From Amphimedon queenslandica (lineage: Eukaryota > Porifera > Demospongiae > Haplosclerida > Niphatidae), in assembly GCF_000090795.2 (NCBI RefSeq), contig NW_003546251.1:531730-595729 (forward strand): a stretch of DNA of 64,000 bases, written 5' to 3'. This document shows, one piece after another, positions 36,719 through 49,042 of this stretch (position 1 is the stretch's first letter; each line of letters opens with the position of its first letter). Under the pieces are notes generated by a model. The model did no database searches. It worked only from the letters and a program-made list of their open reading frames with translations, and was not told the origin of the DNA. Made by a program: the position numbers and the translations under genes.

Positions 36719-39700
36719 ATGGCAGTGGCCGGGACAAACCTCAGCTTTGGTAAGTGTTTTAACAATAGGGTGTGTTAATTATTGATTAATTTTATAGAGA
36801 CAGACTTCAAAAATCATCTAGACACAAGGGGACTTACATTTGATGACTTAAGAGCTCATCAGTGTACTAATATTGTCCTACTCAAACTGAGTGAAAACTT
36901 AGATAACTGGGACACTGCTGGGTTGTACTTGGAAATCACACTTCCTGAAGTCAAGGCCATCAAAGTTAATAATAGCTCTGAAGAAAGTAGAAGAGTGGCA
37001 CTTTTAAACAAGTGGAAACAAAAGAATGGAGATGATGCCACATATTACAATCTTATATCTGGTTTACATGATGCTAACAGAATTGATATTGCTGACCAAG
37101 CACTAGACTATTTGAAAGAAAGTGAGTTTTCATACTCTACAACACCTTTAGGTATTATGTAACACATGTGAATGGTACATGGTACACCCATATTTGATGT
37201 TGATCCTTTTTTGTCTTGTTATTCATTTATTTGAATGCAAGTAGCTTAATCAATCATAATTTGGATATTCTTTCAGGTATAATTGAAATAAGAAGGCAGC
37301 AGGAAATAGCACGGCGAAAAGAGGAAGAACGACAAAAGGAAGAAAGGAGGCAGCAGGAAATAGCACGGCAAGAAGAAGAAGAACGACTAAAAGAAAAGCG
37401 GCGGCAGGAAATAGCACGGCAAGAAGAGGAAGAACGACTAAAAGAAAAGCAGCAGCAGGAAATAGAATTAGAATTCAAAATGAAAGAAAGTATGTATTAA
37501 TGTATCTACATGTATATAATTATGTGTATCATTCCCTTTTAGATTTTTTGACCAGGATAAAAAGTAAGGTGCTATCAAAAGGTCTTGATGTTCCTGATCT
37601 TCAAGTGAATCTGAGACAAGAAGACGTTGAGTCAGTAGCAGAGCTCATTGGAAGAGATTGGTATACATTTGGTAAATGTATGAAAGTTGAGGAGAGCACA
37701 TTGGATCATATTAAAGAAGTGGGAGGAAACAAACCAGGAAGGAAGAAGAAGCTTTTGGAACATTTGATTATTAAAAAAGTTCGCTTTGAAGATATAATAT
37801 ATGGGTTGTACAATTCAGCTGATGAGCATAATCCAGCTATTAATGGTGTTCTAGAATATATATTCAGAATTAGGATTAAAAAAGGTAAAATTGTAAAAGT
37901 GAAATTAGTGTAATTATTTTTCATAATAGATGGTCAGAATCCAAGAGCAGATGAGAAGCATGATAAAAGTTCAAAACTTGTTGAAAAGGAAGAGCAAAAT
38001 CAGAGTTTAAAATCATATCCAAAGCTATGCCCCCAATATCAGGATCCAGCACAGCCAACACCATTAAGTCCATCCAGCAACACTGCACCAACCGTTTTCA
38101 GACAAAGAGTCCCGTGGCAAGCAAAGTTTGAGGAGAGACGAGAAGTCCAGCCTAATTTAATAACACGAAGTCTAAGTGACTTGAAGCCTCATAATTACAG
38201 GGAGCATTTCTATAGTGCATTGTGGTTTGAAGAAGATGAACATATCAAGAAGCTATCAACTAAGTATGTAAAATAAGTACTGAATAATTTTGATTTGTTT
38301 TGTCAGGTGTGATGGTGCAGGTAAGCTTACAATATACCATCACGAGAAAGTTCCCTCTTTTTTTGATCAAAGTGATGATTTTTATTATGGCTATATTTCT
38401 GGCTTATCTGATGATAAGATTGAATATGCTACTCAAGCAAGTGACGATGTCACAATATTAAAGCCAGATGGCTCTGATATATGTGTAGCATTCAAGCATT
38501 ACTACAACTTTGATCACCTTGAAAATCGCATGTACATAGTTGCTCCTGATTCTCCTGAATTGCTCGAAGCAATGAAGAATGGTAGAGCAGTTGAAGGAGG
38601 AAGTGAGATTAGTATCTCTGCTCAGTTTACAGTGAAGTACTCCTACTTTAATCATCTTCACAATGCTGTTATCAAGGCTCCTGAGTACGTTCTTCCTTGT
38701 CTGTTGCGGTGTTGCCTGATGTTTTTTGTTTCGGTCAGCTGTTCCTTACATTTGATCCTCGACATTCTGATTTCCGTTGTATGAAACTAGATGAAAAGCT
38801 TCAGTTGAAAGCTTTAGAGATGATCGTGTCTGAGTCTTCATCAATTGGCAAACCTGCTCCTCCTGTCATTCTTTATGGTCCGTTTGGTACTGGTAAAACT
38901 CGAATCCTCGCTCGTGCTGCCTTTGAAGTGATGATGAATGGTGTCAATAAGAATAAATGTACCAGAATATTGATTTCTGCTCACCACGAAATATCAATTA
39001 CAACCTTCATTTTTGCTTACTTTGGTGTAATTGGAAGAATATTTCGTCTTCCTTTTGAAGTCATTCTAATTTCTAGACGAGAAAATTATGGTGTTTATAA
39101 AGATATGTATATGACACCAGAGGAGTTTTCCAAGAAAAGTGCTTATATAAGCACAATGAGTCATGTCATCATAATCGCTACATATACCACTTCTCTAAAA
39201 CTCCACCAATATCTCTACTCTCCCGAAGGATTCTTCACACACCTTTTTCTCGATGAAGCAGCTCAGGTCCGTGAGCCTGAAGCTATCACACCACTTGCTC
39301 TAGCTACTAAAGATGCTAAAATAGTTTTGGCAGGTGACCATCAGCAGGTACATACAATGTAACTAAATTATTTTGTGCTTTTAGATTAAGTTAATTTTTC
39401 TTTTATAGGTTGGCCCTAATATATTGGTACTGGGAGAAGAAGCCAAGAAGTTTGGGCTCAATGTTTCCTTGTTGCAACGTTTGTTGAAAAGATATGAAAA
39501 TATTGGTCGAGTAGCAGCACGTTATGTCACTAAGTTGTCAGTGAATTACCGATCACATAATTCATTGATAGATTTGCCAAACCTATTCTATGAGAATTTG
39601 GAGATAAACCCTGACAAAAGCCTTCAGAAATGCAGTAGCCCTACTGGTTACAGTTTTGTGTCTGCTGACTCAAGACTGATTGAGCAATTTGATGATCCAG

Positions 39701-40446
39701 ATCAGCAATGGGTTGAAGCATGCATTGTCTTAGAAGAGGTTCGAAGTTACTTGGAAAGGATGAAGCAAATAAATCCCAACTTTAATCCACGACATAGTGT
39801 CTGTATTATCACATCAACTAGGAAGCAGGTATAGAGTAAACTAAATCTAGATCTCAGTAATAGTACTAATTATAAAAATATTTTGCCTTTCTTTAAATAC
39901 ACATTTATGCAGTTAAATCACATCAAAACAATGGCTTTTAGATACAAAGAATATGAGGCAGTTAAAAAAGTTAGCTTTAGGCCTTCTTTTATGATACAAG
40001 GTGAGAGCTATAGACTATAAGTATATCTATATCTAGACTATTATGAATAGGTTATGAGTTTCAAGCTATCTTTTTAAGTCTCTTTGAGCTGGTAGAAAAT
40101 GATGAAATGAATGCCTCCTATACTAAAAGCCTGTTCAATCCTTACGTGTTTAATACTGCTATAACACGGGCTAAGTTTCATGTGGTTGCAATTGGAAGTC
40201 CAGAAGAAGTAAAGCAGTTTGAACTTGACACACTCTCTCATCCAGACCGTGGTGGCAATACTACAAAATGCTGGCATGAATATTTGAAATTGTGTGCTGC
40301 ATTGGGAACATTTAGCCATCATATAGATCTATCTATGTTTAAAAGGTGAGTTTGCATATTACATAGTAGGTTATAGGTCTAATAATTTTTATTATTGTAG
40401 AAAAAAAACTGAAATCTCTGATCCTAATATGGAGAAGGTCAAATAG
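36719..40446 (+). CDS. Death-domain helicase gene, copy A (frameshifted in the helicase exon)
   Basis: Ten exons: 36719-36749, 36798-37121, 37277-37489, 37543-37884, 37930-38263, 38307-39347, 39409-39828, 39913-40000, 40051-40345 and 40401-40446. Order: Death domain (LDNWDTAGLYLEITLPEVKA), an expanded Glu/Arg helix, a second Death-like domain (DWYTFGKCMKVEESTLDHI), linker, then an SF1 helicase of HELZ/UPF1 type. Helicase motifs: Walker A GPFGTGKT, DEAAQ, LAGDHQQ, LSVNYRSH, QGYEFQAIFLS and NTAITRA. Relative to copies B and C, an extra 8 nt (cggtgttg, near 38,707) shifts the frame inside exon 6, between the domain before Walker A and Walker A itself. All splice sites and the rest of the frame are intact, so it is a recent pseudogene, a variant allele or a sequence error. 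It ends in a short basic/acidic tail with AATAAA at 40,481. Confidence 0.8.
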
Positions 40447-40553
40447 TGATGGTGACTTTTAACCAAGAATGATTGTTAGGAATAAATTCAAATAATTATT
40501 TTTAGTGGCAAATTATGTATCACTTAAAAATATAATTTATTTTTTGATTAACG

Positions 40554-40756
40554 TACCATACAAGATGATTTATTGGCAGGAGTAATATTTGGCAAGTTTG
40601 CCTGTGGAAAGAAATTGGCAAATTTTATATTGGCTATTTTATGCCATGTGCCATTAAGCATGCTCAGTTTGAAACAAAATGGTTGATTTTATATTGGCGA
40701 TTTCTTGATAGAACTGCCAATGTTAATTCCCCACCAATAAATCATCTTGAATGGTA
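40554..40756. mobile_element. MITE-like element, 23-bp inverted repeats
   Basis: It begins taccatacaagatgatttat and ends with a near reverse complement (ataaatcatcttgaatggta); about 203 bp, AT-rich, no ORF. It lies between helicase gene A and the MITD1 relic, and I did not see it at the matching place after copies B or C. Confidence 0.7.
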
Positions 40757-40817
40757 TATCTAACATTAATCACAGCCACACCTTTCCTTAAGCATAGATG
40801 CTATACAAGCCTCAAGC

Positions 40818-40889
40818 ATGGAGGCAGCTAAAGATTTATTGAAAAGAGCTGTGGAACTTGATAAATCAGAAAAATATTCAGAAGCTTTA
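40818..40889 (+). pseudogene. MITD1 exon 1 relic
   Basis: An ATG and 24 codons almost identical to the MITD1 first exon at 53,879 (MEAAKDLLKRAVELDKSEKY). It then breaks off into DNA related to 36,245-36,300 and 49,125-49,170. It marks the joint between duplication units 1 and 2. Confidence 0.85.
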
Positions 40890-41391
40890 AAGACACTGAC
40901 ACCTTTTAAAAAAATGCTTTCTTAGCTACATGTAGCTCTCAATTAATTTGAATAAACTATCAATATGATATCTTCTATCTCTTTGTGTGTGTGAGCTGCA
41001 TTTATGTGTAAGTGTGTATTTACACAAGAAATTATTGTGTTGTTAAATAAAAATACTGTAGCCCACAATGAGTTGTAGTGTATGCATTCCAATAATGCCA
41101 TATATGGTCAGGGAGCTGAGTTGGCACTTAAAATAGTAAGCTATTGATTGCTGACTATTGATAGTAACAAGAGTACATAATTTACAGTACTCTTGATAGT
41201 AATTATAGGACTTCTTTGTTTGGTAGGAAAAGCCTTCAAATTAGTAATTGTGGGGACATTAGAAAGGTACTATACATAGGAATAGTTATCAATACATGTA
41301 TATGTACAGCTTGAACCGCCTAGTTATGATATTCATTTATGATAGCAATCACATGCTAGGCACAAGACCTTAGTATTAATACCTTATAAGG

Positions 41392-41401
41392 TATTATAGC
41401 A
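41392..41401. promoter_or_regulatory. Palindrome CCTTATAAGG upstream of helicase gene B
   Basis: Identical to the copy A palindrome, 34 bp before the gene B ATG. A conserved cacatgct lies about 45 bp further upstream, as in copies A and C. Confidence 0.5.
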
Positions 41402-41435
41402 CTGTTGTGTTTGTCAGTGTTTGAACAAGATAGTA

Positions 41436-44400
41436 ATGGCAGGACCTGTGACTGACCCCAGCCCAGTTACCTTTGGTAAGAATTTACTTGCTAATTGATT
41501 ATGACTACTTGCTACTTATTATTATTTATAGAGGCATACCTGAAGGATCGTTTAGATACAAAAGGACTTACAATTGATGATTTAAAGTTCCATCAGTGTA
41601 GCGAGAGTGTGCTACGCAAACTGAGTAGAAGTCTAGATAACTGGAAGCTAGTTGGTTATTCCTTGGAACTCACACGTTATGATATTCAGGCCATTAAAGA
41701 TGATAACAGCTCCATTGAAGAGAAAAGAATGGAGTTGTTATACAAATGGAAACAGAAGAATGGAGATGATGCCACATATTATAATCTTATATTTGGTTTA
41801 CATGATGCTGACAGAATTGAATTGGCTGACGAAGCTCTAGACTGTTTGAAAGAAAGTGAGTTTTAGCACTTACACTTTAATGTAATTGTTAATTAGCTAT
41901 ACACTCATTTGTTGAGTGTTTTCTGAAAAAATAGTGGATAAGGTCTCCATTTGCCAAAATGTGACTGTGAAGATCTAGATTTTATAGGGTTTATACTCTA
42001 AAGGCCCCCCATACACTAAGCAACATGTTGCTTGCAGGGATTTGTGGTTACTTTGATCTTGTAAGCAACATGTTGCCAGCCTCGGAAATAGAAAGCTGGC
42101 TTGCAAGACTAGGCAACATGTTGCAAGATCAAAGTAACCACAAATGTTGCTAGCAACATGTTGCCTAGCGTATGGGGCCTTTATTCATTAACACAATGTT
42201 TAATTATCCTTTCTTGTATGCTTATTATCTTTCAGATATAATTGAGATAAAGAGGCAGCAGGAGAAAGCACAGCAAGAACAGGAAGAGCGAGAAAAGGAA
42301 GAAAGGCTGGAGCAGGAAATACAACTAGAATATGAAATGAAAGAAAGTATGTATCAAAAATCTGCACATGTGTGTCATTTTTGTTTAGATTTTCTGACAA
42401 GAATGAAAAGTAAGGTGTTATCGAAAGGTCTTGATGTTCCTGATCTTCAAGTGAATTTGAGACAAGAAGATGTTGATTCAGTGGCAGAGCTTATTGGGAA
42501 GGATTGGTATACTTTTGGAAAGTATATGAAAGTGGAAGAAAGTACATTAGATCACATGAAAGAAGTGGGGAAAAATAAAATTGAAAGAAAGAGAAAGCTG
42601 CTGGAACATTTGATTAGTAAAAAAGTTCGCTTTGAAGATATAATATATGGTTTGTACAACTCATCTGATGAGGATAATCCATCTATTGATGGCATTCTAG
42701 AATATTTGTTCAGAATTAGGATTAAACAACCAGAAGGTAATTATTAAAATGAAAATAACGTGATTCACTTTTGTAACAGAATCATTTGATAACAGTTTAA
42801 AGCTAGAGGAAAAGCAGGGCCAGTCATACAAAAGACAGAATCCAATGTCACAACCTCAGGGTCAGAGTTCACCACCATCTCTCACTGTTATCAGACAAAG
42901 AATTTCAGTCCCATGGCAAGCAAAGTTTGACAAAAGACGAAAGAAGCCACCTGCATCATCACGATTAATATCATGTAGTCACTTAAATGACTTGACACCT
43001 GATAATTACCGGGAGCATTTCTATAGTGCACTGTGGTTTGAAGAAGATGAACATATTAAAAAACTGTCAAGAAAGTATGTACATTAGCATCCTGCAAATT
43101 AATATTATTATTATTATTATGGGATAATTTTCAATAGGTGTGATGGTGTAGATTACAAGCTCACCATATATGATCCAAAAAAAGTTCCTTCATTTCTTGC
43201 TCAAGATTCATTTCATAAGTATAGATATGGTTATATTTCTGGCTTATCCGATGATAAGATCGAGTATGCTACACAAGCAAGTGATAACATCACAATATCA
43301 CAACCAGATAGCTCAACACATTTATGCATGGCATTTAAGCATGCCTACAACTTCGATCACCTTGAAAATCGTATGTATATTGTTTCTCCTGATTCTCTCA
43401 AATTGTCTGAAGCAGTGAAGAATAGTACCACAGTTAGGGAAGGGAGTGAGATAAGTGTCTCTGCTCAATTTACAGTGAAATATTCCTACTTTGATCATCT
43501 TCATCATGCTGTTGTCAAGGCTCCTGAGTATGTTCTCAAGTGTCTGTTGCCTGATGTTTTTTCTTTTGGTGACCCATTCTTTACATTTGATCCTCGGCAT
43601 TCTAATTTTCATTGCATGGAGCTAGATAAAAAGCATCAGTTGAAAGCTCTAGAGATGATTGCATTTGAATCTCCATCAATTGGCAAACCTGCTCCTCATG
43701 TCATTCTCTATGGTCCATTTGGTACTGGTAAAACTCGAATCCTTGCTCGTGCTGCATATGAAGTAATGATGAATGGCATCAGTAAGAAAAAATGTACTAG
43801 AATATTGATTTCTGCTCACCACGAAATATCAATAACAACCTTCATTTTTACTTATTTTGGTGTAATTGGAAGATTATTCCGCCTTCCTTTTGAAGTCATC
43901 TTAATTTCTAGACGAAAAAATTATGGAGTTTATGCTGACATGTACATGACACCAGAGGAGTTTTCCAAAAAAAGTGCTTATATAAGCACAATGAGTCACG
44001 TCATTATTATCACTACATACACCATGTCTCTCAACCTTTATCAGTACCTCTACTCTCCTGAAGGTTTCTTCACACATCTTTTTCTTGATGAAGCAGCTCA
44101 GGTCCGTGAGCCAGAAGCTATCATACCGCTTGCTCTAGCTACTAAAGATGCTAAAATAGTCCTAGCAGGTGATACCCAGCAGGTATGATTAAACACTATA
44201 TACTATCAAAAAGTTATTACTGTACATCATTAGGTTGGCCCTAATATATTGGTGCTGGGACAAGAAGCCAAAAAGTTTGGGCTTAATGTTTCTTTGTTGG
44301 AGCGTTTGTTGATGAAATATAAAGAGATAGGTCCAGTGACAACACGTTATGTCACTAAATTGTCAGTGAATTACCGATCACATAATTCATTGATAGATTT

Positions 44401-47400
44401 GCCAAACCTATTCTATGAAAATTTGGAGCTGAATACTGACAAAAATTTTCAGAAATGCAGTGGCCCTACTGGCTATAGATTTGTGTCTGCTGACTCGAGG
44501 CTGGTTGAGCAATATGATGATCCAGATCAGCAAGGGATTGAGGCATGCATTGTCTTAGAAGAGGTTCGAAATTACTTGGAGAAGATGAAACAAATAAATC
44601 CCAAATTTAATCCTCGACATGACGTTTGCATTATCACATCAACAAGGAAGCAGGTATATTTTTACTTGCCACAATTTTCTAATTTATTTTTTATAGTTGA
44701 ATTGTATCAGAAGCATGGCCTTTAATTACAATAAATATGAAACAGTGAGAAAAGTTAGCTTTAAGCCTTCTTTTATGATACAAGGTGAGGGCTACAGTAC
44801 ATGTATAATCTTTTCATGTACATGTTTTTATAATAAAAGGTCATGAGTTTCAAGCTATCTTTTTAAGTCTCTTTGAGCTGGTAGAAGATGATGAAATGAA
44901 TGCCTCCTATATTAAGAGTTTGTTCAATCCTTATGTCTTTAATACTGTCATAACAAAGGCCAAATTTCATGTGGTTGCAATTGGAAGTCCAGAAGAAGTT
45001 AAGCAGTTTGAGCTTGACACACTCTCTCATCCTGACCGTGGTGGCAATGCTACAAAATGCTGGCATGAATACTTGAAGTTATGTGAAAAGCAAGGAACTT
45101 TAAGTGGTATTAGGTATGTACCATTATACATTTTGGTAGCTATTTCAATTTTATGTATGTACATTACTATAGTAAACAATTGTTGCCATATAAAGTTTCT
45201 GGTAAGCTATCACTTCATATTTTATGTGTAGTAAGTTAATTTTAATCTTTTAGAACTAAATGAAAAGGAGGAAATATCTGAATTTATGTCACTTGAAGAT
45301 GAGCTTCCAGCATTGAGTGATACATTGAGCCCTGATGAAATTTATAGTTAGTTTATGTTTGTGCACAACTGTGATTATGCTATAAAATTGTTAGATTTAG
45401 AAAATATTCATATGTTAAATGAGAAATTAAAATCAGTTACTGAAAAATTGGTTGTAAAGGATAAAGAAGTTAGAACAATGAAAGTGACGTTGAACCAATG
45501 CCAAGAAGAGTGTAAGTTTATTGGTATTGTTGTGTATTTAATAGAGAACCTTAGTAATCAGAAAGATATCAGAAGAGAAAATAGCTTTAAGAATTAGTAC
45601 TATCAAAGGAGAATTGAGCCAATGCAAATCAGAATTTAAAAGTTAGTTTATCTTTTATGCCTAATGAAAATTAAATTGTTTTTATTATAGTCGAAATAGA
45701 AACTTCAAAAAAGAAATTTGAAGATGAGATTGCTTCAATTAAAATCCATCTAGAAGGATTAAGAGAAGAAAAATTTACTGTGCAAAAAGAAAAGGAGTCA
45801 GTTGCTAATTGTCTAGAAGAATTGAAGAAAGAAAAATTAACTATGCAATCAACTTTAAAAGACCAAGATATGTATGCAGCAAAATTGAAAAGAGGTACAG
45901 TACAGAATAAGTTTCCCTGTTTTATATAATCATTATATAGAAAAGGAAAATTTGAGGTCAACTATGCAATCAAAGTTAGAAGAAGCAAAGAAATTGAAAA
46001 AAGGTAAAGTATAAAATAGGTGAGACTGTGATGATATCATTGCACAACACACTAGAAAATAAAAATTTGATCTCAAAGAATAATGAAATTGCTGCTGAAT
46101 TGAGCCAATTCAAAAAGATAAAGTGTAAGCTTTAAAATTTATTTTTGTGTGCATGAAGTTGTGACATGAAATTATAGTGACTGAAGAAAAGTTAGAAATT
46201 GACAGTGGACGTGGATTTAGAGCCCCATCAACAGTGAAGGTGTCAAGGAAATTTTCAATGGGTCTTATGTATACAATATTTTTATTGTTTCTTGTGGCTA
46301 CTTGCTGGAAACCAGATCCCAAGATATTTATTAGTAAGAACATGAGATTTAGTTATCATTATCATAATGCTTTTATAGGCCCTTTACCAGGTGTCAAAGT
46401 TATTGCATCAAATAGATTCTTAGTAGCAGGTGGTCAGTCTAGTCAGTTACACTGGGAGGAGTATGGTTTGATGCTTGATATTCCAAGTGATGCACTTCCT
46501 TGTGGCTTTCTGGCTGAGGTTGTCATTCGTGTTAGTGTGTCTGGCCCATATGTTTATCCTGATCCAAAAACCTGGAAACCAGCCAGTGCTGTATACTGGA
46601 TATCAAGCAGTAAAGAATTTGTAAATCCTGTATTACTGGGTATATGGCATAATGTGAAAGAAATTGTAAAAAGCTCATCGATCAAAATATTAACAGCTGA
46701 AGACACCCCACAGAATATGTCATATATATTTAATGAATTCTTGGGTGATTTTAGTGTCAAAGGATCTTATATCTATTTTAAGCTCACCAGTTTTAGTGGT
46801 AAAACAGCAAGTACCAATTCTGAAGTCAAATTTCAAGGTGCTTTATTCTCCAAAAAGTCTGAAATTTACAAGTGGGACTACAGCCTTGTTATTTACAGGT
46901 CTCAAGTTAATGGTGTGAGAAAAAGTGTAAGTTAATTGCTCAAAATATTTCTTGTGTTTTATGGCTATTGTGTAGCTACTGGATGATGCAGACTATGAAG
47001 GCTGGAGTCAGGAAACAAAAGACTTTGGTGTAATATTTGAAAAAAACAGCACAATTTTAGAGCTGAATATAACTGCTGATCCACCTGTGGAAAATTGGGA
47101 AGTTCAAGAAAAATTTACTCCACTTTCTGTGAGCTATGCATGAATATCATTTTTCACAATATTTACATAATGTGATTGTAGTATGAAAAGGATGAGCTTC
47201 AAAGTCAGGAGGATATAGAGAGTAACATGCAATTTATGCTTTATTGGAGTGGCAGTGGTCCTTTTGTTGTCAGCACTTGTCTAAAATTTCCATTGAAAGG
47301 TGCAAAACGCCCAACAACTATCACTGTGAATCCTAGTACAAGTAAGTGGCCTATGTTACGACTTGTGGGCTATTTAGTGTACTACTCTAGGTAATCTTGA

Positions 47401-47800
47401 GACTGAGAGCAAAGACACTAAATTCAACAAACGTAAGTTTTATTTTAATTAGCTGCTTAGTCTCCTCATGCATTCAATCAGCATTCTGGTTTTATATACT
47501 GTAGGTATGAAACAAGAATTAAGTATAAAGGATTTGGATGAAGTTGATTCAGTGTTAAAGAAAAACAGTTTTGACAGTAGTGAATGGAAGGTCCTTGGAC
47601 TAAAGTTAGGTTTATTTCCACCAAAACTGAACACAATTGAAAATAATAATCCTAAAAATTCTGAAGCATGCCTAAGAGCCACCTTAGAGGCATGGCTACA
47701 GCATGTGGATGGTGTTGATAAGAATGGAGGAGCAAATTATAATGCATTGGTTAATGCTCTTGTAAAGATTGATCAGACATCAGTAGCTGAAAGTAGGTGA
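41436..47800 (+). CDS. Death-domain helicase gene, copy B, with C-terminal ZU5-UPA-Death module
   Basis: About 21 exons join in phase to give roughly 1,641 residues. Order: Death domain (14-121), charged helix (122-158), Death-like domain (159-274), linker, SF1 helicase of HELZ/UPF1 type (about 375-980; GPFGTGKT near 565, LFLDEAAQ near 689, LAGDTQQ near 720, LSVNYRSH near 766, QGHEFQAIFLS, NTVITKA). Then coiled coil from six short exons, mostly phase 1 (about 1,010-1,190), a hydrophobic stretch (GLMYTIFLLFLVATCW, about 1,218-1,233), and ZU5 (about 1,243-1,425; HWEEYGLMLDIPSDALP). A UPA-like region (to about 1,530) and a third Death domain (EWKVLGLKLGLFPPKLNTIE) close it at SVAESR. ZU5-UPA-Death is the tail of PIDD1, UNC5 and UNC5CL. 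Helicase exons end at 45,106 and continue at 45,254 by a donor inside ggtattag; the alternative donor 7 bp later gives a quick stop, so a short helicase-only form is possible. Motif VI has K where copies A and C have R. Confidence 0.78.
42001..42181. mobile_element. Palindromic MITE with TA target duplication
   Basis: A 181-bp element with arms of about 60 bp: aaggccccccatacactaag.. at the left, ..ctagcgtatggggcctt at the right, and repeated agcaacatgttgc inside. TA flanks both ends. It sits in intron 2 of helicase gene B; the same intron in gene A is 155 bp and lacks it, so it inserted after the triplication. Confidence 0.82.
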
Positions 47801-48018
47801 TACTTTGTTGTTATCATTTACTTGAATATTTTTATCGTAGAAATAAAAGACCATGTACATTAGATAATGTCACCATTCCCAAGATCCTTTTTTGTATAAC
47901 TGCATAACATTCAATGTTTTATACATGGTTTAAATCACTTATTATTTTATTCTAATTCAAAACTAAAAATAAAATAAAATTCCAAATCCATAGACCCGCC
48001 CATCAGTGCTGTTCAGCC

Positions 48019-48155
48019 AGAGAAATATTTAGAGTCTTTAATATGCTACGAGGAAGGAATACAAAACTTACTGAGAGCAATGGAAGGAAGGTTGATCTAT
48101 AGGTTCATAATTTTGTTAGATGCTTAAATCAATTTCATGTATTGTAATAGTAATA
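48019..48155 (+). pseudogene. MITD1 relic after helicase B
   Basis: The end of MITD1 exon 1 (ctttaatatgctacgaggaa) is fused to a fragment of exon 4 (ggttcataattttgttaga) and to downstream intron sequence. Exons 2 and 3 are missing. Not translatable as MITD1. Confidence 0.82.
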
Positions 48156-48189
48156 ATAATATGTAATGTTATTTATGTAATATGCATAG

Positions 48190-48600
48190 TGATGTACATG
48201 TACTTATGCTGTTTTAAAAGTTTGAGCTAATTCCAACAGATAATTTTTAAATTATGAACATTTTTGTAAATTGGCTAAATTTTGGAAAGTACCTAAGGCT
48301 ATAGCCCATGGTTTTTTTGAAAAAATGGCTCCGAAATCACCCCCAATTTTTATTACATTTTCTGATACATATTGATGTACTTATGCTATGTAGCAAGTTT
48401 GAGCATTTCTTTTAATTATAAAAATTGAGAATTTTCTCAGCCATTTTTGGTGAAATTTAATTTTTGACCAAAGGCTATAACCTAGGTCATTGGCTCAATT
48501 TTTGAGCAACTTTAAAAATTTATTCAAAATCCAAATTTGATCGATATCAGCTCAAAATTGATACACAATATTGTAAGGACATGAAAAACAAAAAAAAATA
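48190..48600. repeat. 177-bp-family repeat, second copy of the MITD1 intronic array
   Basis: It carries the family landmarks (aaggctatagcccatggttt, gatacatattgatgtactta). It follows the MITD1 relic just as the array at 54,640 follows MITD1 exon 4, so it was copied with the unit. Confidence 0.75.
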
Positions 48601-49018
48601 TGTAGCAACTTGACAATCCACTGACAAGAAGCTGCTTGAAAATCCTGCAGGAAACCCTGATGTATACATTGTATACATTGTATGGTTTTATGTGTATAGT
48701 ACAGGTACATTGTATATAGTAAAATACATGTGGATTCTACTTTCTCTTTATGTACTTTCTTTTCGGAATATTCTATTAATTTATTGTTTGTTTAAACTCT
48801 GTTTTGTTTATGCATGTGTATATGTGTATATGTGTGTGTGTGGATACATTATTAAATATTATAGCATGTACTGTACATGTACATGTACCCGGTACATATA
48901 AAAAGTCTCAATGGTATTATGTCTTGTAGTAATGTGTTTGTGTCTGTATTTGTGAATGATCTCTTTTGATTAAAGCATTTCATCAGTCTTGTTGCTATAG
49001 CAGCAGTCATCTTTATAG

Positions 49019-49042
49019 GCTCTAAAGAATGGTGAATCATAG
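49019..49042 (+). pseudogene. Stray copy of the DOCK terminal exon
   Basis: Acceptor ctttatag is followed by ALKNGES and a stop, with the same 24 coding bases as 36,133-36,156. No other DOCK exon is nearby; it is a passenger of the duplication. Confidence 0.85.

Larger units (their letters stand above)
35820..40889. repeat. Duplication unit 1 (DOCK 3' end, helicase A, truncated MITD1)
   Basis: First of three tandem segments. It starts in the last DOCK intron and ends abruptly inside MITD1 exon 1 at about 40,889, where the sequence switches to DOCK 3'-flank-like DNA. Confidence 0.75.
40890..48655. repeat. Duplication unit 2 (DOCK 3' flank, helicase B, MITD1 relic)
   Basis: It opens with sequence matching the DOCK 3' flank downstream of the DOCK stop (the terminal exon is not included), carries helicase gene B and ends in a decayed MITD1 with its intronic 177-bp-family repeat. 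Confidence 0.7.
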
